Positions 34,042-42,723 of a stretch of DNA of 64,000 nucleotides are shown here, piece by piece; positions within the stretch are counted from its first letter, which is position 1; each line of letters starts with the position of its first letter. The notes under the pieces are model-generated. The model searched no databases, was not told the origin of the DNA, and was given only the letters and a program-made list of their open reading frames with translations. Both the position numbers and the translations under genes were made by a program. This stretch comes from JAFDWI01 sp964595905. Its GTDB lineage: Bacteria; Actinomycetota; Acidimicrobiia; Acidimicrobiales; Iamiaceae. The stretch lies in NCBI GenBank assembly GCA_964595905.1, contig CAZQSU010000003.1, positions 4,386 to 68,385 of the forward strand, written 5' to 3'.

Positions 34042-35345
34042 CACGCCCACGCATCCCGATCATGGAGATCGACCACGTGTCGAAGTCGTTTCCGTCCGCG
34101 GACGGGACGAACCTGTCGGTCCTCGACGACATCTCTCTCACGCTGCACGAAGGTGAGATCGTGGCCCTGTTGGGCAAGTCCGGGTCGGGAAAGTCGACGC
34201 TGCTGCGCACGATCGCCGGGTTGATCGCGCCGACCTCGGGCGAGGTGCGCTACCGGGGCCGGAAGCTGACCGGGGCGAATCCCGGTGTGGCGATGGTCTT
34301 CCAGTCGTTCGCGTTGATGCCGTGGCTGACGGTGCAGGCGAACGTCGAACTGGGCCTGCAGGCCCGGGGCGTGTCGGCGGCCGAGCGCCGGAGTGCGGCA
34401 CTCGAGGCGATCGACCTGATCGGACTCGACGGCTTCGAGACGGCCTACCCACGGGAGCTCTCCGGCGGGATGCGCCAGCGGGTCGGGTTCGCCCGGGCGC
34501 TGGTGCTCGAACCCGACACCCTGTTGATGGACGAACCCTTCAGCGCGCTCGACGTGCTGACCGCGGAGAACCTGCGGACCGAGCTGATGCACCTGTGGGC
34601 CCAGCCCGATTTTCCGACCCGCTGCGTGTGCATCGTCACCCACAACATCGAAGAGGCGGTGCTCCTGGCCGACCGGGTGCTGGTGATGGGGTCGAACCCG
34701 GGGCATCTGATCGCCGAGGTGCCCGTGGATCTCGCTCGCCCCCGCGATCGGCGTTCGGTGACCTTCGACTCGCTCGTCGACGAGTTGTACGGAATCCTGA
34801 CCGGGCGCGAGGAGACCGAGGCGAAACCGGGTCGGGCGGCCGTGACCGGTCCGTTGTCGCACCCGCTTCCGGCGGCGACCGTGGGCGGGCTGGCCGGTCT
34901 GATCGAGCTCGTGTACGCGTACGACGGAGTTGCGGATCTGCCGGAGCTGGCCGACGAGTTGGCATTCGAGGTCGACGACCTGTTGCCCCTGGTCGACGCG
35001 GGCACGATGTTGGGACTGTGCACCGTGGAAGACGCGGACGTGCGGCTGACCGACGAGGGCCGCAACTGGTTCACCGGAGACATCCAGGTGCGCAAACAGA
35101 TGTTCGCGTCGTTGGCCCAGCAACGGGCCCCGATGGTGCGCACGATCGTCCGGGCCCTCGAGCGCAGTGACGATGGCACGCTGCGCGACGACTTCTTCCT
35201 GGACCTGCTGCGGCGCGGGTATCCAGCGGATGCGGCGCGGGCACAGCTCGACATCGCGATCGACTGGGGGCGCTACGGAGAGCTGTTCGACTACGACGTC
35301 GACTCGGGCGAGTTCATCCTGACCCGTGCGAGTGTGGAAGCGTGA
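34038..35345 (+). CDS. NitT/TauT-type ABC ATPase with C-terminal AAA-associated domain
   Basis: 435 aa. The ATPase half (about residues 1-250) has Walker A LLGKSGSGKSTLLRTIAG, signature LSGGMRQRVGFARALVL, Walker B LLMDEPFSALDV and the H-loop IVTHNIEE. The C-terminal half (about 275-430) resembles the AAA-associated domain found fused to this ATPase type, with helical and winged-helix-like elements (LADELAFEVDDLLPLVDAG, RLTDEGRNWF). It may be regulatory. Its stop is 7 bp before an SDR gene (35353) that resembles a steroid ring-degradation enzyme, so the transporter and SDR may share a transcript. Confidence 0.85.
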   Translation: MTRPRIPIMEIDHVSKSFPSADGTNLSVLDDISLTLHEGEIVALLGKSGSGKSTLLRTIAGLIAPTSGEVRYRGRKLTGANPGVAMVFQSFALMPWLTVQANVELGLQARGVSAAERRSAALEAIDLIGLDGFETAYPRELSGGMRQRVGFARALVLEPDTLLMDEPFSALDVLTAENLRTELMHLWAQPDFPTRCVCIVTHNIEEAVLLADRVLVMGSNPGHLIAEVPVDLARPRDRRSVTFDSLVDELYGILTGREETEAKPGRAAVTGPLSHPLPAATVGGLAGLIELVYAYDGVADLPELADELAFEVDDLLPLVDAGTMLGLCTVEDADVRLTDEGRNWFTGDIQVRKQMFASLAQQRAPMVRTIVRALERSDDGTLRDDFFLDLLRRGYPADAARAQLDIAIDWGRYGELFDYDVDSGEFILTRASVEA

Positions 35346-35352
35346 GGAGACC

Positions 35353-36126
35353 ATGAGCATCACGATCGACCTTTCGGGCCAGGTCGCGCTGGTGACCGGC
35401 GGCTCCCGCGGCGTGGGACGCGGCATCGCGACCCGCCTGGTCGACGCCGGCGCGACGGTCGTGATCTGTGGCCGCACCGCACCCGAGACGCTGCCGACGG
35501 GCAGCGACGGCACGAGGTCGACCGAGTCGTTCCGCGCCGCGGACGTCCGAGACGCCGATGCGGTCGACGCATTGGTCGACGGGATCGTGGACGATCTCGG
35601 GTCGCTCGACATCGTCGTGAACAACGCCGGTGGCACCCCGGTGGTACCCGCGGCCGAGGCGAGTGCCCGCTACAGCACGAAGATCGTCGAGTTGAACCTG
35701 CTCTCGGCGCTGCACGTGGCGACCGCGGCCCAACGGCGGATGGCCACGCAGGCCGAAGGCGGGACCATCGTGAACATCACGTCGATGTCGGGGATCCGCC
35801 CCTCGCCGGGGAGCGCCGCGTACGGCGCCGCGAAGGCCGGGTTGGCGAATCTGACCGGTTCGTTGGCGATGGAATGGGCGCCGAAGGTGCGGGTCAACGC
35901 CGTCGCCGCGGGCATGGTCCGCACCGAGATCTTCGACGAGTACTACGGCGGGCCCGACGGAGCAGCGGCGGTGGCGGCGACCGTGCCCATGGGCAGGGTC
36001 GCCGAGCCGGAAGAGGTGGGCGACGCGGTCGTGTTCCTGTGTTCGCCGCTGGCCGGGTTCGTCACCGGCGCGCAACTCGTCGTCAACGGCGGGGGCGAGA
36101 AGCTCGCCTTCAACGAGGTGCGTTGA
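35353..36126 (+). CDS. Short-chain dehydrogenase, Rv3549c-like
   Basis: 257 aa from ATG 35353, with GAGGAG 4-9 nt upstream. Motifs: VALVTGGSRGVGRGIATRL, NNAGGTPV, a Ser in NITSMSGIRPSPG and YGAAKAGLANLTGSLAMEWAPKVRVN. The SGIRPSPGSAAYGAAKAG segment closely matches what I recall of mycobacterial Rv3549c, which lies next to echA20-ipdA-ipdB there. The same neighbours follow here: echA20 starts 163 bp downstream under its own palindrome. Likely an oxidoreductase in steroid ring C/D breakdown. It is probably transcribed from the ABC transporter promoter, since no palindrome precedes it. Confidence 0.82.
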   Translation: MSITIDLSGQVALVTGGSRGVGRGIATRLVDAGATVVICGRTAPETLPTGSDGTRSTESFRAADVRDADAVDALVDGIVDDLGSLDIVVNNAGGTPVVPAAEASARYSTKIVELNLLSALHVATAAQRRMATQAEGGTIVNITSMSGIRPSPGSAAYGAAKAGLANLTGSLAMEWAPKVRVNAVAAGMVRTEIFDEYYGGPDGAAAVAATVPMGRVAEPEEVGDAVVFLCSPLAGFVTGAQLVVNGGGEKLAFNEVR

Positions 36127-36240
36127 CCCACATCGGCTGCAGGTCGTCGGCGGCCGGTACCCGGCCCGGTTCTCGACGACCACCGTGCATCACGCGACCG
36201 CGCGCGGCTTGTCGAGACGGGCGAGGGGACCGGCTACGGT

Positions 36241-36255
36241 CTGACACACCGTCAG
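36241..36255. promoter_or_regulatory. Regulon palindrome 5 (CTGACAcacCGTCAG)
   Basis: One mismatch in the left arm (CTGACA) against the consensus; flanked by T and A. It lies 34 bp before echA20, with a TACGGT hexamer touching its left edge. Confidence 0.75.
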
Positions 36256-36289
36256 AACCGTCCGGCAAGGACCCGACCGAGGCAGTGAC

Positions 36290-37063
36290 ATGGCAATCAC
36301 CCACACCACCGATGGCCGAGGCATCGCCGAGGTCGTGATGAACAATCCGCCGGTCAACGCGCTCGACGTGGCCGGTTGGTTCGAACTCGCCAGGGTCGTC
36401 ACCGAACTCGGCGCCGACGAGTCGACCCGGGTCGTCATCCTCCGCGCCGAGGGCCGGGGTTTCAACGCCGGCGTCGACATCAAGGAGATGCAGGCCAGCG
36501 AGGGCTTCGACGCCCTGGTGGGCGCCAACCGTGGCTGTTACGCGGCCTTCGCCGCCGTCTACGACTGCCCGGCACCGGTGATCGCCGCGGTCAACGGGTT
36601 CTGTCTGGGCGGCGGGATCGGACTGGTCGGCAACGCCGACATCGTCATCGCCGCCTCGGACGCGACCTTCGGTCTGCCCGAGGTCGACCGGGGCGCGTTG
36701 GGTGCCGCCACGCATCTCGCCCGGCTCGTGCCCCAGCACAAGGCCCGGGCGATGGTCTACACCGCCGCCACGGTGACCGCGCACGAGCTGGCCACGTACG
36801 GGTCGGTCCTGCGGGTCGTCCAACCCGAAGAACTCCGAGACGCCGCCCTGGAGGTGGCCGCCAAGATCGCGGAGAAGAGTCCACGGGTGATCCGCGCCGC
36901 GAAGGAGTCGCTCAACGGCATCGACCTGTTCGATGTCAAGCGCAGCTACCGCTACGAGCAGAGCTACACGTTCGAGATGAACCTGCTCGGCGTTGGCGAC
37001 AAGGCCCGTGAGGCGTTCGTCGCCACCGGCGAGACCGCCGATTTCACGACCGAGGAGCACTGA
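36290..37063 (+). CDS. echA20: EchA20-like enoyl-CoA hydratase (ring D hydrolase)
   Basis: 257 aa. A crotonase fold with VVILRAEGRGFNAGVDIKEMQASEGFDAL (residues about 48-76), AAVNGFCLGGGIGLVGNADIVIA and FGLPEVDRGALGAATHLARLVPQH. The long GRGFNAGVDIKEMQ and GALGAATHL blocks match mycobacterial EchA20 as I remember it. That enzyme hydrolyses the ring-D C-C bond of the HIEC-CoA intermediate. It is the first gene of echA20-ipdA-ipdB (6-bp gap, then ATGA overlap), the same order as in mycobacteria, under palindrome 5. This is one of the strongest assignments in the window. Confidence 0.9.
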   Translation: MAITHTTDGRGIAEVVMNNPPVNALDVAGWFELARVVTELGADESTRVVILRAEGRGFNAGVDIKEMQASEGFDALVGANRGCYAAFAAVYDCPAPVIAAVNGFCLGGGIGLVGNADIVIAASDATFGLPEVDRGALGAATHLARLVPQHKARAMVYTAATVTAHELATYGSVLRVVQPEELRDAALEVAAKIAEKSPRVIRAAKESLNGIDLFDVKRSYRYEQSYTFEMNLLGVGDKAREAFVATGETADFTTEEH

Positions 37064-37069
37064 ATCGCC

Positions 37070-37954
37070 ATGGCCGACAAGCGTTGCACCCCCGACGAGG
37101 CCGTCGCCCGACTGGAATCGGGCATGACGATCGGCATCGGCGGCTGGGGGGCACGGCGCAAGCCGATGGCGCTCATCCGCGCGATCCTGCGTTCGGACCT
37201 CGACGATCTGACCATCGCCAGTTTCGGCGGGCCCGATGTCGGCCTCCTGTGCGCGGCAGGAAAGGTGTCCAAGGTCGTGTTCGCGTTCGTTTCACTCGAC
37301 GCGATTCCCCTCGAACCGCACTTCCGTGCCGCCCGGCAGAGCGGGTCGGTCGCCGCCGAGGAGTACGACGAGGGCCAGTTCCTCCTGGCCCTGCAGGCCG
37401 CGGCATGGCACACCCCGTTCCTGCCAACCCGGGTCGGGCTCGGCAGCGACGTGATGGCGCACAACCCGCGGCTCGCCACCGTGATCTCGCCCTTCGCCGG
37501 CGCCGACGGTGCGCCCCCCGAGGAACTGATCGCGGTGCCCGCGCTCGAGTTGGACGCCGCGCTCGTGCACTACAACGTCGGTGACGCCCGCGGCAACGCC
37601 GCGTTCACCGGTCCCGACCAGTACTTCGACGATCTCATGCTCGAGGCTGCGGCCGGCGGCAGTCGGATCGTGTCGGTCGAACAGGTCGTACCGACCGAGG
37701 AGCTGCGCACCGCCGCCGGGTGCGAGCACCGCCTGCGCGTCAACCGCATGATGGTCGACGTCGTCGTCGAGGCCCCCAACGGCGCCCATCCCACGTCATG
37801 CGATCCGGACTACGCCACCGACGAACGCGCGATCGCCGCCTACGCGGCCACCGCGAAGTCGCCCGAGGCCTGGCAGACCTACCGGGACGAGTGGCTCGCA
37901 CTACCCGACGAAGTGACCTACCAGGCAAAGGTGCGCGAGGAGGCCACCCGATGA
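37070..37954 (+). CDS. ipdA: IpdA, ring C hydrolase alpha subunit (CoA-transferase fold)
   Basis: 294 aa. A class I CoA-transferase alpha fold: MTIGIGGWGARRKPMALIRAILRSDLDDLTI, FGGPDVGLLCAAGKV, LQAAAWHTPFLPTRVGLGSDV and DAALVHYNVGDARGNAAFTG. The GWGxRRKPM and GGPDxGLLCxAGKV blocks match mycobacterial IpdA from memory. IpdAB hydrolyses the ring-C diketone of COCHEA-CoA and is not a true CoA transferase. It lies between echA20 and ipdB, overlapping ipdB by 4 bp, as expected of a heteromeric enzyme. Confidence 0.9.
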   Translation: MADKRCTPDEAVARLESGMTIGIGGWGARRKPMALIRAILRSDLDDLTIASFGGPDVGLLCAAGKVSKVVFAFVSLDAIPLEPHFRAARQSGSVAAEEYDEGQFLLALQAAAWHTPFLPTRVGLGSDVMAHNPRLATVISPFAGADGAPPEELIAVPALELDAALVHYNVGDARGNAAFTGPDQYFDDLMLEAAAGGSRIVSVEQVVPTEELRTAAGCEHRLRVNRMMVDVVVEAPNGAHPTSCDPDYATDERAIAAYAATAKSPEAWQTYRDEWLALPDEVTYQAKVREEATR

Positions 37955-38721
37955 GCGAAACCGCGATTCCCCGAGCCGACGTGTGCGCCGTCGCGTTGGC
38001 CGAGATCTTCCGGGGCGACGGCGAGACCCTCGCCAACCCGATCGGGACGACCCCGATGATCGGCGGGCGGCTCGCCCGGGCCACCTTCGAGCCCGAGTTG
38101 ATGATGACCGACTCCGAGGCGACCCTGATCACCGACGACGTCGCGTACGGCTGGGGTGAGACGAAGGTCGTCGAGACCTGGAACCCGTACCGACGCATGT
38201 TCGACGTGGTCTGGAGCGGCCGTCGGCATGTGGTCATGAGCCCGGTGCAGATCGACCCGTTCGGCAACATGAACTTCTCGGCGATCGGGGGTACCCCTGA
38301 GCAGCCCAAGGTGCAGCTGCTCGGCTTCCGGGGCGGTCCGGGCAACACGATCAGCCACACCACCAGCTACTGGGTGCCCAAGCACTCGGCGAAGACCTTC
38401 GTCGAGTCCGTCGACGTCGTCTGCGGCGTCGGCTACGACCGCGCGGCGGCGCTGAACCCGGCGTCGGCACGGTTCCACGAGATCCGCCGGGTCGTCACCG
38501 ACCTGGGCGTGCTCGACTTCGGTGGCGACGAGCATCGGATGCGGCTCACATCGGTCCACCCCGGCGTCACCGTGGGCGACGTCATCGAGGCGACCGGATT
38601 CGATCTGGTGCTTCCCGATCCGGTGCCGGTCACGCGCCTCCCCACCGACGAGGAGATCCGGCTGTTGAACGAGGTCATCGACCCCGACGGTCGCCGTTTC
38701 GGCGAGGTACCCGACCGCTGA
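37951..38721 (+). CDS. ipdB: IpdB, ring C hydrolase beta subunit (CoA-transferase fold)
   Basis: 256 aa from ATG 37951, overlapping ipdA. CoA-transferase beta fold: ADVCAVALAEIFRGDGE, a long DPFGNMNFSAIG loop, FRGGPGNTISHTTSYWVPKHS and VVTDLGVLDFG. In true transferases a catalytic Glu sits in the beta subunit. Here the mycobacterial IpdB-like GSPGNTI/RGGPGNTI region is kept, consistent with a hydrolase. Third gene of the echA20 operon; its product should assemble with IpdA. The next gene is on the opposite strand. Confidence 0.9.
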   Translation: MSETAIPRADVCAVALAEIFRGDGETLANPIGTTPMIGGRLARATFEPELMMTDSEATLITDDVAYGWGETKVVETWNPYRRMFDVVWSGRRHVVMSPVQIDPFGNMNFSAIGGTPEQPKVQLLGFRGGPGNTISHTTSYWVPKHSAKTFVESVDVVCGVGYDRAAALNPASARFHEIRRVVTDLGVLDFGGDEHRMRLTSVHPGVTVGDVIEATGFDLVLPDPVPVTRLPTDEEIRLLNEVIDPDGRRFGEVPDR

Positions 38722-38739
38722 GGTCGAGGTTCCGAAGGG

Positions 38740-39006
38740 TCAGACGACCGCGAGTTTCGCCAGCAGTTCGGCCTTGGTCTCCTCGAACGACTCGTCGTCG
38801 ATCTTCTCGTTCTCGAAGTCCTCGTGCAGAATGCGGAGCTTCTCGATGATCACTTCCTGGGTCTCACCGCTGACCGGCTGAACCGATGCGGTTTCGACCT
38901 CTTCGTCGTCGCTCTTGGTGAGTCGCTTCTCGATCTTGGCCGCCTTGCGTGCCTTCTTGTTGCGGTCCCGTTCGTTCTTGGCGAACGTGCTACGCGAGTT
39001 GCCCAT
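38740..39006 (-). CDS. Small charged hypothetical protein
   Basis: 88 aa from ATG 39006, with a strong AGGAGG 7 nt upstream. The N-terminal half is very basic (NERDRNKKARKAAKIEKRLTK) and is followed by an acidic stretch. It ends with a helix (EKLRILHEDFENEKIDDESFEETKAELLAKL) that looks like a short C-terminal SHOCT-type oligomerisation helix. No signal or membrane segment. Role unknown. Confidence 0.65.
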   Translation of the reverse strand: MGNSRSTFAKNERDRNKKARKAAKIEKRLTKSDDEEVETASVQPVSGETQEVIIEKLRILHEDFENEKIDDESFEETKAELLAKLAVV

Positions 39007-39212
39007 GATCGACCTCCTGGGAAGCGGGCCGGGTGTGGTCCTGCGCGCGTGAAGTGCACAGTGACTTGACACCTGACGAACACGAATCGGCGAGCCGTGG
39101 GGACGGCGCCGGATTCCTGGACACCCGACTCTACCGGGTACCGGGCGAAAACTGGCGTATCGGGACGTGCTGCCGCGGTGCGACGAACCCTGGCAGGGCG
39201 AGAAAGCCCAGG

Positions 39213-41450
39213 TCAGCGGGGTTGCACGGGCGTCCCGGGGTGGAGACGGGCTATCTGCCATCCACGTGAACCCACGCTGACGTCGACCTGCCAGATCCCG
39301 GTTTCGGCGTCGAAGTGCACGTCGGCGTCGGGGGAATGCGGCTCGCGCCGAGACCAACCGGTGATCGTGACCGTCTCGTCGGCGCCCTCGACGACGAGAC
39401 GCAACCCGTTCGGGACCGATTCGTCGCCGAAGACCTCGATCCGGGCGTCACCGGCGGTCGCGAACTTGGTGACGTCGCCGACCACGGCCGTCTCGCCGGG
39501 CAACACCGGTGCGAGCACGAAATGGGCCCAATCCTCACGCGCGAGCGTGACGTCGAACATGGCGTCGGCGCCGAGCCGAGTCGCCGTGCCGGCCCGCCAG
39601 TCCCAGCAGATCACGTCGCCGACCGGGGCGCTGTCGCCCAGCTCACCGAAGCGGACGGTGCCGGCGATCACGTCGTCGGTGGGGGTGGCGTGCAATACGG
39701 TCACGTACGACCACCGGCCCACATCGTGCTGCGAGTACGTCTCGGCGACGAGCAGGGACGGGTTGAACGCCGGGTTCGCCGCGATCGAGGGGCTGGTCGC
39801 GGCGATCGGGACGTCGGGCTTGACCAGGACGCCGTCGGCCCGACAGGTCGCCATGACCAGGTCGGCGTCGTGACGCCTCACCCGGTCACCCAGACCTACC
39901 GGCCCGGTCGAGAGCGCGGACAGCAGCGCTTCGGGCGCGCCGGTTTCACCGGCCACCTCCGGGTCGGTGCGGAACACGTCCTTGTAGGGCATCAGCCCGA
40001 GTGCCCGTGCCAGCGCGTTGGTGGTGCAGAACCACGCCCAGAGCTGGCCGGGTGTGGCGATGTAGCCGTGGTCGCCGCACGTGCGCACCGAGGTGACCCG
40101 GCTCAGCGTGGTCGTCTGGGCGAAATCGGCCGGCGTGGCCATGCACCACTGCAGCGTGATGCCCCGCTCGGCGGCTGCCGCGTCGATGCCCTCCTGCCAG
40201 GCCCGGGCCCGGCCGGGGCGGCGGCGCAGGTCACGCACGGTGTGGAACACCTCGACCATCCAGTCGTGTTCGAAGGTCGCCACGCCCCAGGCGACGCACT
40301 GGTCGAGCCAGCGCTCGTAGCCCTCGGGGGTCGCGGGCACGGCGACGCCGGTGTCGTCGTCGCGGTACACCGGTACGTCCTTGGTGATCGGCGCTTGGTT
40401 CGACAGGTGCCGGATGTGGGCGACCAACGGCGGGTCGCCGAGTCGCGTCCGCAACGCGGCGATGCCGTCTCCGAGGATGTCTTCGCGGGCCTCCCAGGCC
40501 ACCATCGGGCTCGGCGGCACGACCCAGTCGTCGGTGTCGAAAGGCCGCAGTTCGGTGTGGGGGTAGAACCACGAGTCGAGCTGCACCGCCCCGATCGGCA
40601 CGCCGCGCTCACGCAGGTCGTCGACCGCAGCGACGATCGAGCCGGGCACGTCACCGGCGAGCCCGTGCTCGGGTTCGGTCTTGTACCAGTAGGCGGCGCC
40701 GTTGTCGGTCCAGTAGGAGACCTTCGCGGCGAGGGCGTCGGCCCAGCGCCCCGGCCGCACGGTGCCGGCCCGGTCGGTGAGCAGACGGCCCCAAGCGGCG
40801 ACGCCACTTCTGATGTCGGATGCTCCGATGAAGGCGAGGTCGGTGGCGAACCCGGCCGGAACCTCGTCGAGGTCGCCATGCCAGCCACAGCGCAGCGTGC
40901 CGCCGTTGAGACCGATGATCTGTTCGTGGAAGTCGTCGAGCGGGGCGACGATCAGCGCCCGACCGTCGGGGCCCTGCACACAGAGCGGCCAGCCGGTGGG
41001 CGGCCGGTGGGGGAGCAGGAAGAAGCCGTCCAGCGATGCGTCGACGGTGGCGGGCAGCCCGAACTCACAGTGTTGGAACACCACGCCGGTCAGATCGCCG
41101 GCAAGCGGTTCGGGGTCTCGATCCGCGGGGGTGAAGATCGGCCAGGCCATCGAGGGCTCGTCGAACGCGCCGGTCGCCAGGTCGGCGAGGTCGCTCGTCG
41201 CCTCCGCGCGCAGCACGATGAGCGGCCGTTCCTGATAGGCCCGGACCGATCGCCGGACCGGGCCGTCGTCGACGACGACCTCCTGTGCGGCGCCCAGTTC
41301 GTCGACGACCTCGACCGATGACGACGGCGGACTCGACACCGTGACTCCGGGATCGCCCCGTCCCAGCAGGTCCGACCCGTCGATGCCGATGCGCACCGAG
41401 CCGTCGTCGTCGATGGTGATGGCCAGCCCGTGCGCGGCGTCGAGTCTCAT
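39213..41450 (-). CDS. Glycoside-hydrolase-like TIM-barrel protein
   Basis: 745 aa. After an N-terminal beta-rich region (about residues 1-220), a TIM barrel is suggested by IGAVQLDSWFYPHTEL (about 290-305), FEHDWMVEVFHTV (about 395) and TCGDHGYIATPGQLWAWFCTTNALARALGLMPYKDVF (about 460-500). A C-terminal beta domain follows. The Asp residues in QLDSW and EHDW sit where clan GH-D/GH31-like enzymes place catalytic acids, but I cannot name the family. It overlaps the LarA-like gene by ATGA and lies near UxaC and UxuB genes, which suggests a role in releasing or modifying a sugar acid. Confidence 0.6.
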   Translation of the reverse strand: MRLDAAHGLAITIDDDGSVRIGIDGSDLLGRGDPGVTVSSPPSSSVEVVDELGAAQEVVVDDGPVRRSVRAYQERPLIVLRAEATSDLADLATGAFDEPSMAWPIFTPADRDPEPLAGDLTGVVFQHCEFGLPATVDASLDGFFLLPHRPPTGWPLCVQGPDGRALIVAPLDDFHEQIIGLNGGTLRCGWHGDLDEVPAGFATDLAFIGASDIRSGVAAWGRLLTDRAGTVRPGRWADALAAKVSYWTDNGAAYWYKTEPEHGLAGDVPGSIVAAVDDLRERGVPIGAVQLDSWFYPHTELRPFDTDDWVVPPSPMVAWEAREDILGDGIAALRTRLGDPPLVAHIRHLSNQAPITKDVPVYRDDDTGVAVPATPEGYERWLDQCVAWGVATFEHDWMVEVFHTVRDLRRRPGRARAWQEGIDAAAAERGITLQWCMATPADFAQTTTLSRVTSVRTCGDHGYIATPGQLWAWFCTTNALARALGLMPYKDVFRTDPEVAGETGAPEALLSALSTGPVGLGDRVRRHDADLVMATCRADGVLVKPDVPIAATSPSIAANPAFNPSLLVAETYSQHDVGRWSYVTVLHATPTDDVIAGTVRFGELGDSAPVGDVICWDWRAGTATRLGADAMFDVTLAREDWAHFVLAPVLPGETAVVGDVTKFATAGDARIEVFGDESVPNGLRLVVEGADETVTITGWSRREPHSPDADVHFDAETGIWQVDVSVGSRGWQIARLHPGTPVQPR

Positions 41451-42694
41451 GGCTTCAGACGGTAGAGGACCTCGCCGGCGTCGGGGACCACGAGCCAGTC
41501 GGGATCGGCCCGACAGGCGGCGATGTCGATCGTGGCCGGGTCGGCCCAGTCCAGGTTCACCGCCCGGGTGCGGGCTTCAGACACCCCCGACGCGAGCGTG
41601 ATCGCCACCCGGGGTTGCTCCCCGCGGACCGGGTCCCAGGTCCCGGCACCCCGCAGATGCGTGGAGTGCGCCAACTCGCCCCAGGGCCGCGCCTGGAAAC
41701 GCTCCCACTGGCCGGTGTAGTAGTCGATCGTGTGGTAGCCGATCTCCTCGACACCCGGATGCATCGGGGTCAGGTCCTTCAGGTGCGGCGCGTACAACAC
41801 CACCCGACCGGCGTCGGCGACGACCGGTTCGACCTTGTAGAAGCCCTTCGCGGCGGTCCACAGGTCGTCGTAGCGGTCGGGGACGATCGACAGCACGTTG
41901 CGCACCGGCGCGTCGAGGTAGGTCACGTGGGTGATCGCTGCGATCTCGGCGGCCTCGGCCCAAGCGACCTCGGGCGTGCCATAGGCCGCAGCGTGCAGAC
42001 CGTCGCCGGCGTCGGTGACCACGCACAGCGCCCGTCGCTCGGTCGGCACCAACGCCGCGGCCTCGTCGATCAGCGCCCGCACCGGCGTGACGCCAGGCGT
42101 GCCGATGATCTTCGACGAGCCGATCAGCGCCCCCAGCCAGTGGGTGACGTCGATCATCTCCGGCCCCGAGAGTCCGGGGAACAGGTACTTGTTGCCCCCG
42201 GAGAACCCGACGACCTCATGGGGGAGCACCGGACCGATCACCACGACCAGGTCGGCCTCGACCACCGCGCGGTTGACCCGCACCGGCACGTCGACCGCCA
42301 GGCGCCCCTCAGAGAGCTCGTGCACCTGCTCGGCGGGAAGCGTGCCGAGGGTGACGAACGTGTCGGGGTCGTCCCAGGCATGGTTGCGCACCACCAGGCC
42401 CGGGTGTCGCCCGGTGATCCGGCCGGGCTCGGCGCCGACCAGGATGGCGAGTGCGTCGTCGTCCATGGGGGCGTGGGTGCCGAGCGCGACGACCGCTTCG
42501 ACGCGACCCGGTCGACCGGCGAGCGCGCCCAGCACCGCGTCGAGGAGCATCGGGACCGGGCAGCGGCGGGTCCCGTCGGGGATGACGAGGCACACTCGCG
42601 TGTCGTCGAGGTCCTCCGCGCCGAGACCCGATGCGAGGAGCGTGCGGAGTTCTTCGATGGTGACGCGGCCCGATGCCCGCCCGACGCGGGTCAC
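41447..42694 (-). CDS. LarA-like (DUF2088) nickel-dependent racemase family protein
   Basis: 415 aa from GTG 42694; the alternative upstream frame overlaps uxaC more deeply. LarA-family elements are VCLVIPDGTRRCPVPMLLDAVL (the DxTR motif), VVALGTHAPMDDD (the HxP-type region), RVNRAVVEADLVVVIG and HEVVGFSGGNKYLFPGLSG (GGxK/SGGNK). LarA racemases use a nickel-pincer cofactor and act on alpha-hydroxyacids, including sugar acids. It is divergent from uxaC (30-bp gap) and upstream of the glycoside-hydrolase-like gene, which implies an aldonate or uronate-related substrate. No cofactor genes (LarBCE) are in view. Confidence 0.75.
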   Translation of the reverse strand: MTRVGRASGRVTIEELRTLLASGLGAEDLDDTRVCLVIPDGTRRCPVPMLLDAVLGALAGRPGRVEAVVALGTHAPMDDDALAILVGAEPGRITGRHPGLVVRNHAWDDPDTFVTLGTLPAEQVHELSEGRLAVDVPVRVNRAVVEADLVVVIGPVLPHEVVGFSGGNKYLFPGLSGPEMIDVTHWLGALIGSSKIIGTPGVTPVRALIDEAAALVPTERRALCVVTDAGDGLHAAAYGTPEVAWAEAAEIAAITHVTYLDAPVRNVLSIVPDRYDDLWTAAKGFYKVEPVVADAGRVVLYAPHLKDLTPMHPGVEEIGYHTIDYYTGQWERFQARPWGELAHSTHLRGAGTWDPVRGEQPRVAITLASGVSEARTRAVNLDWADPATIDIAACRADPDWLVVPDAGEVLYRLKP

Positions 42695-42723
42695 CGCAGA
42701 ACCGGGCGCCCAGAGAGGTGCCG

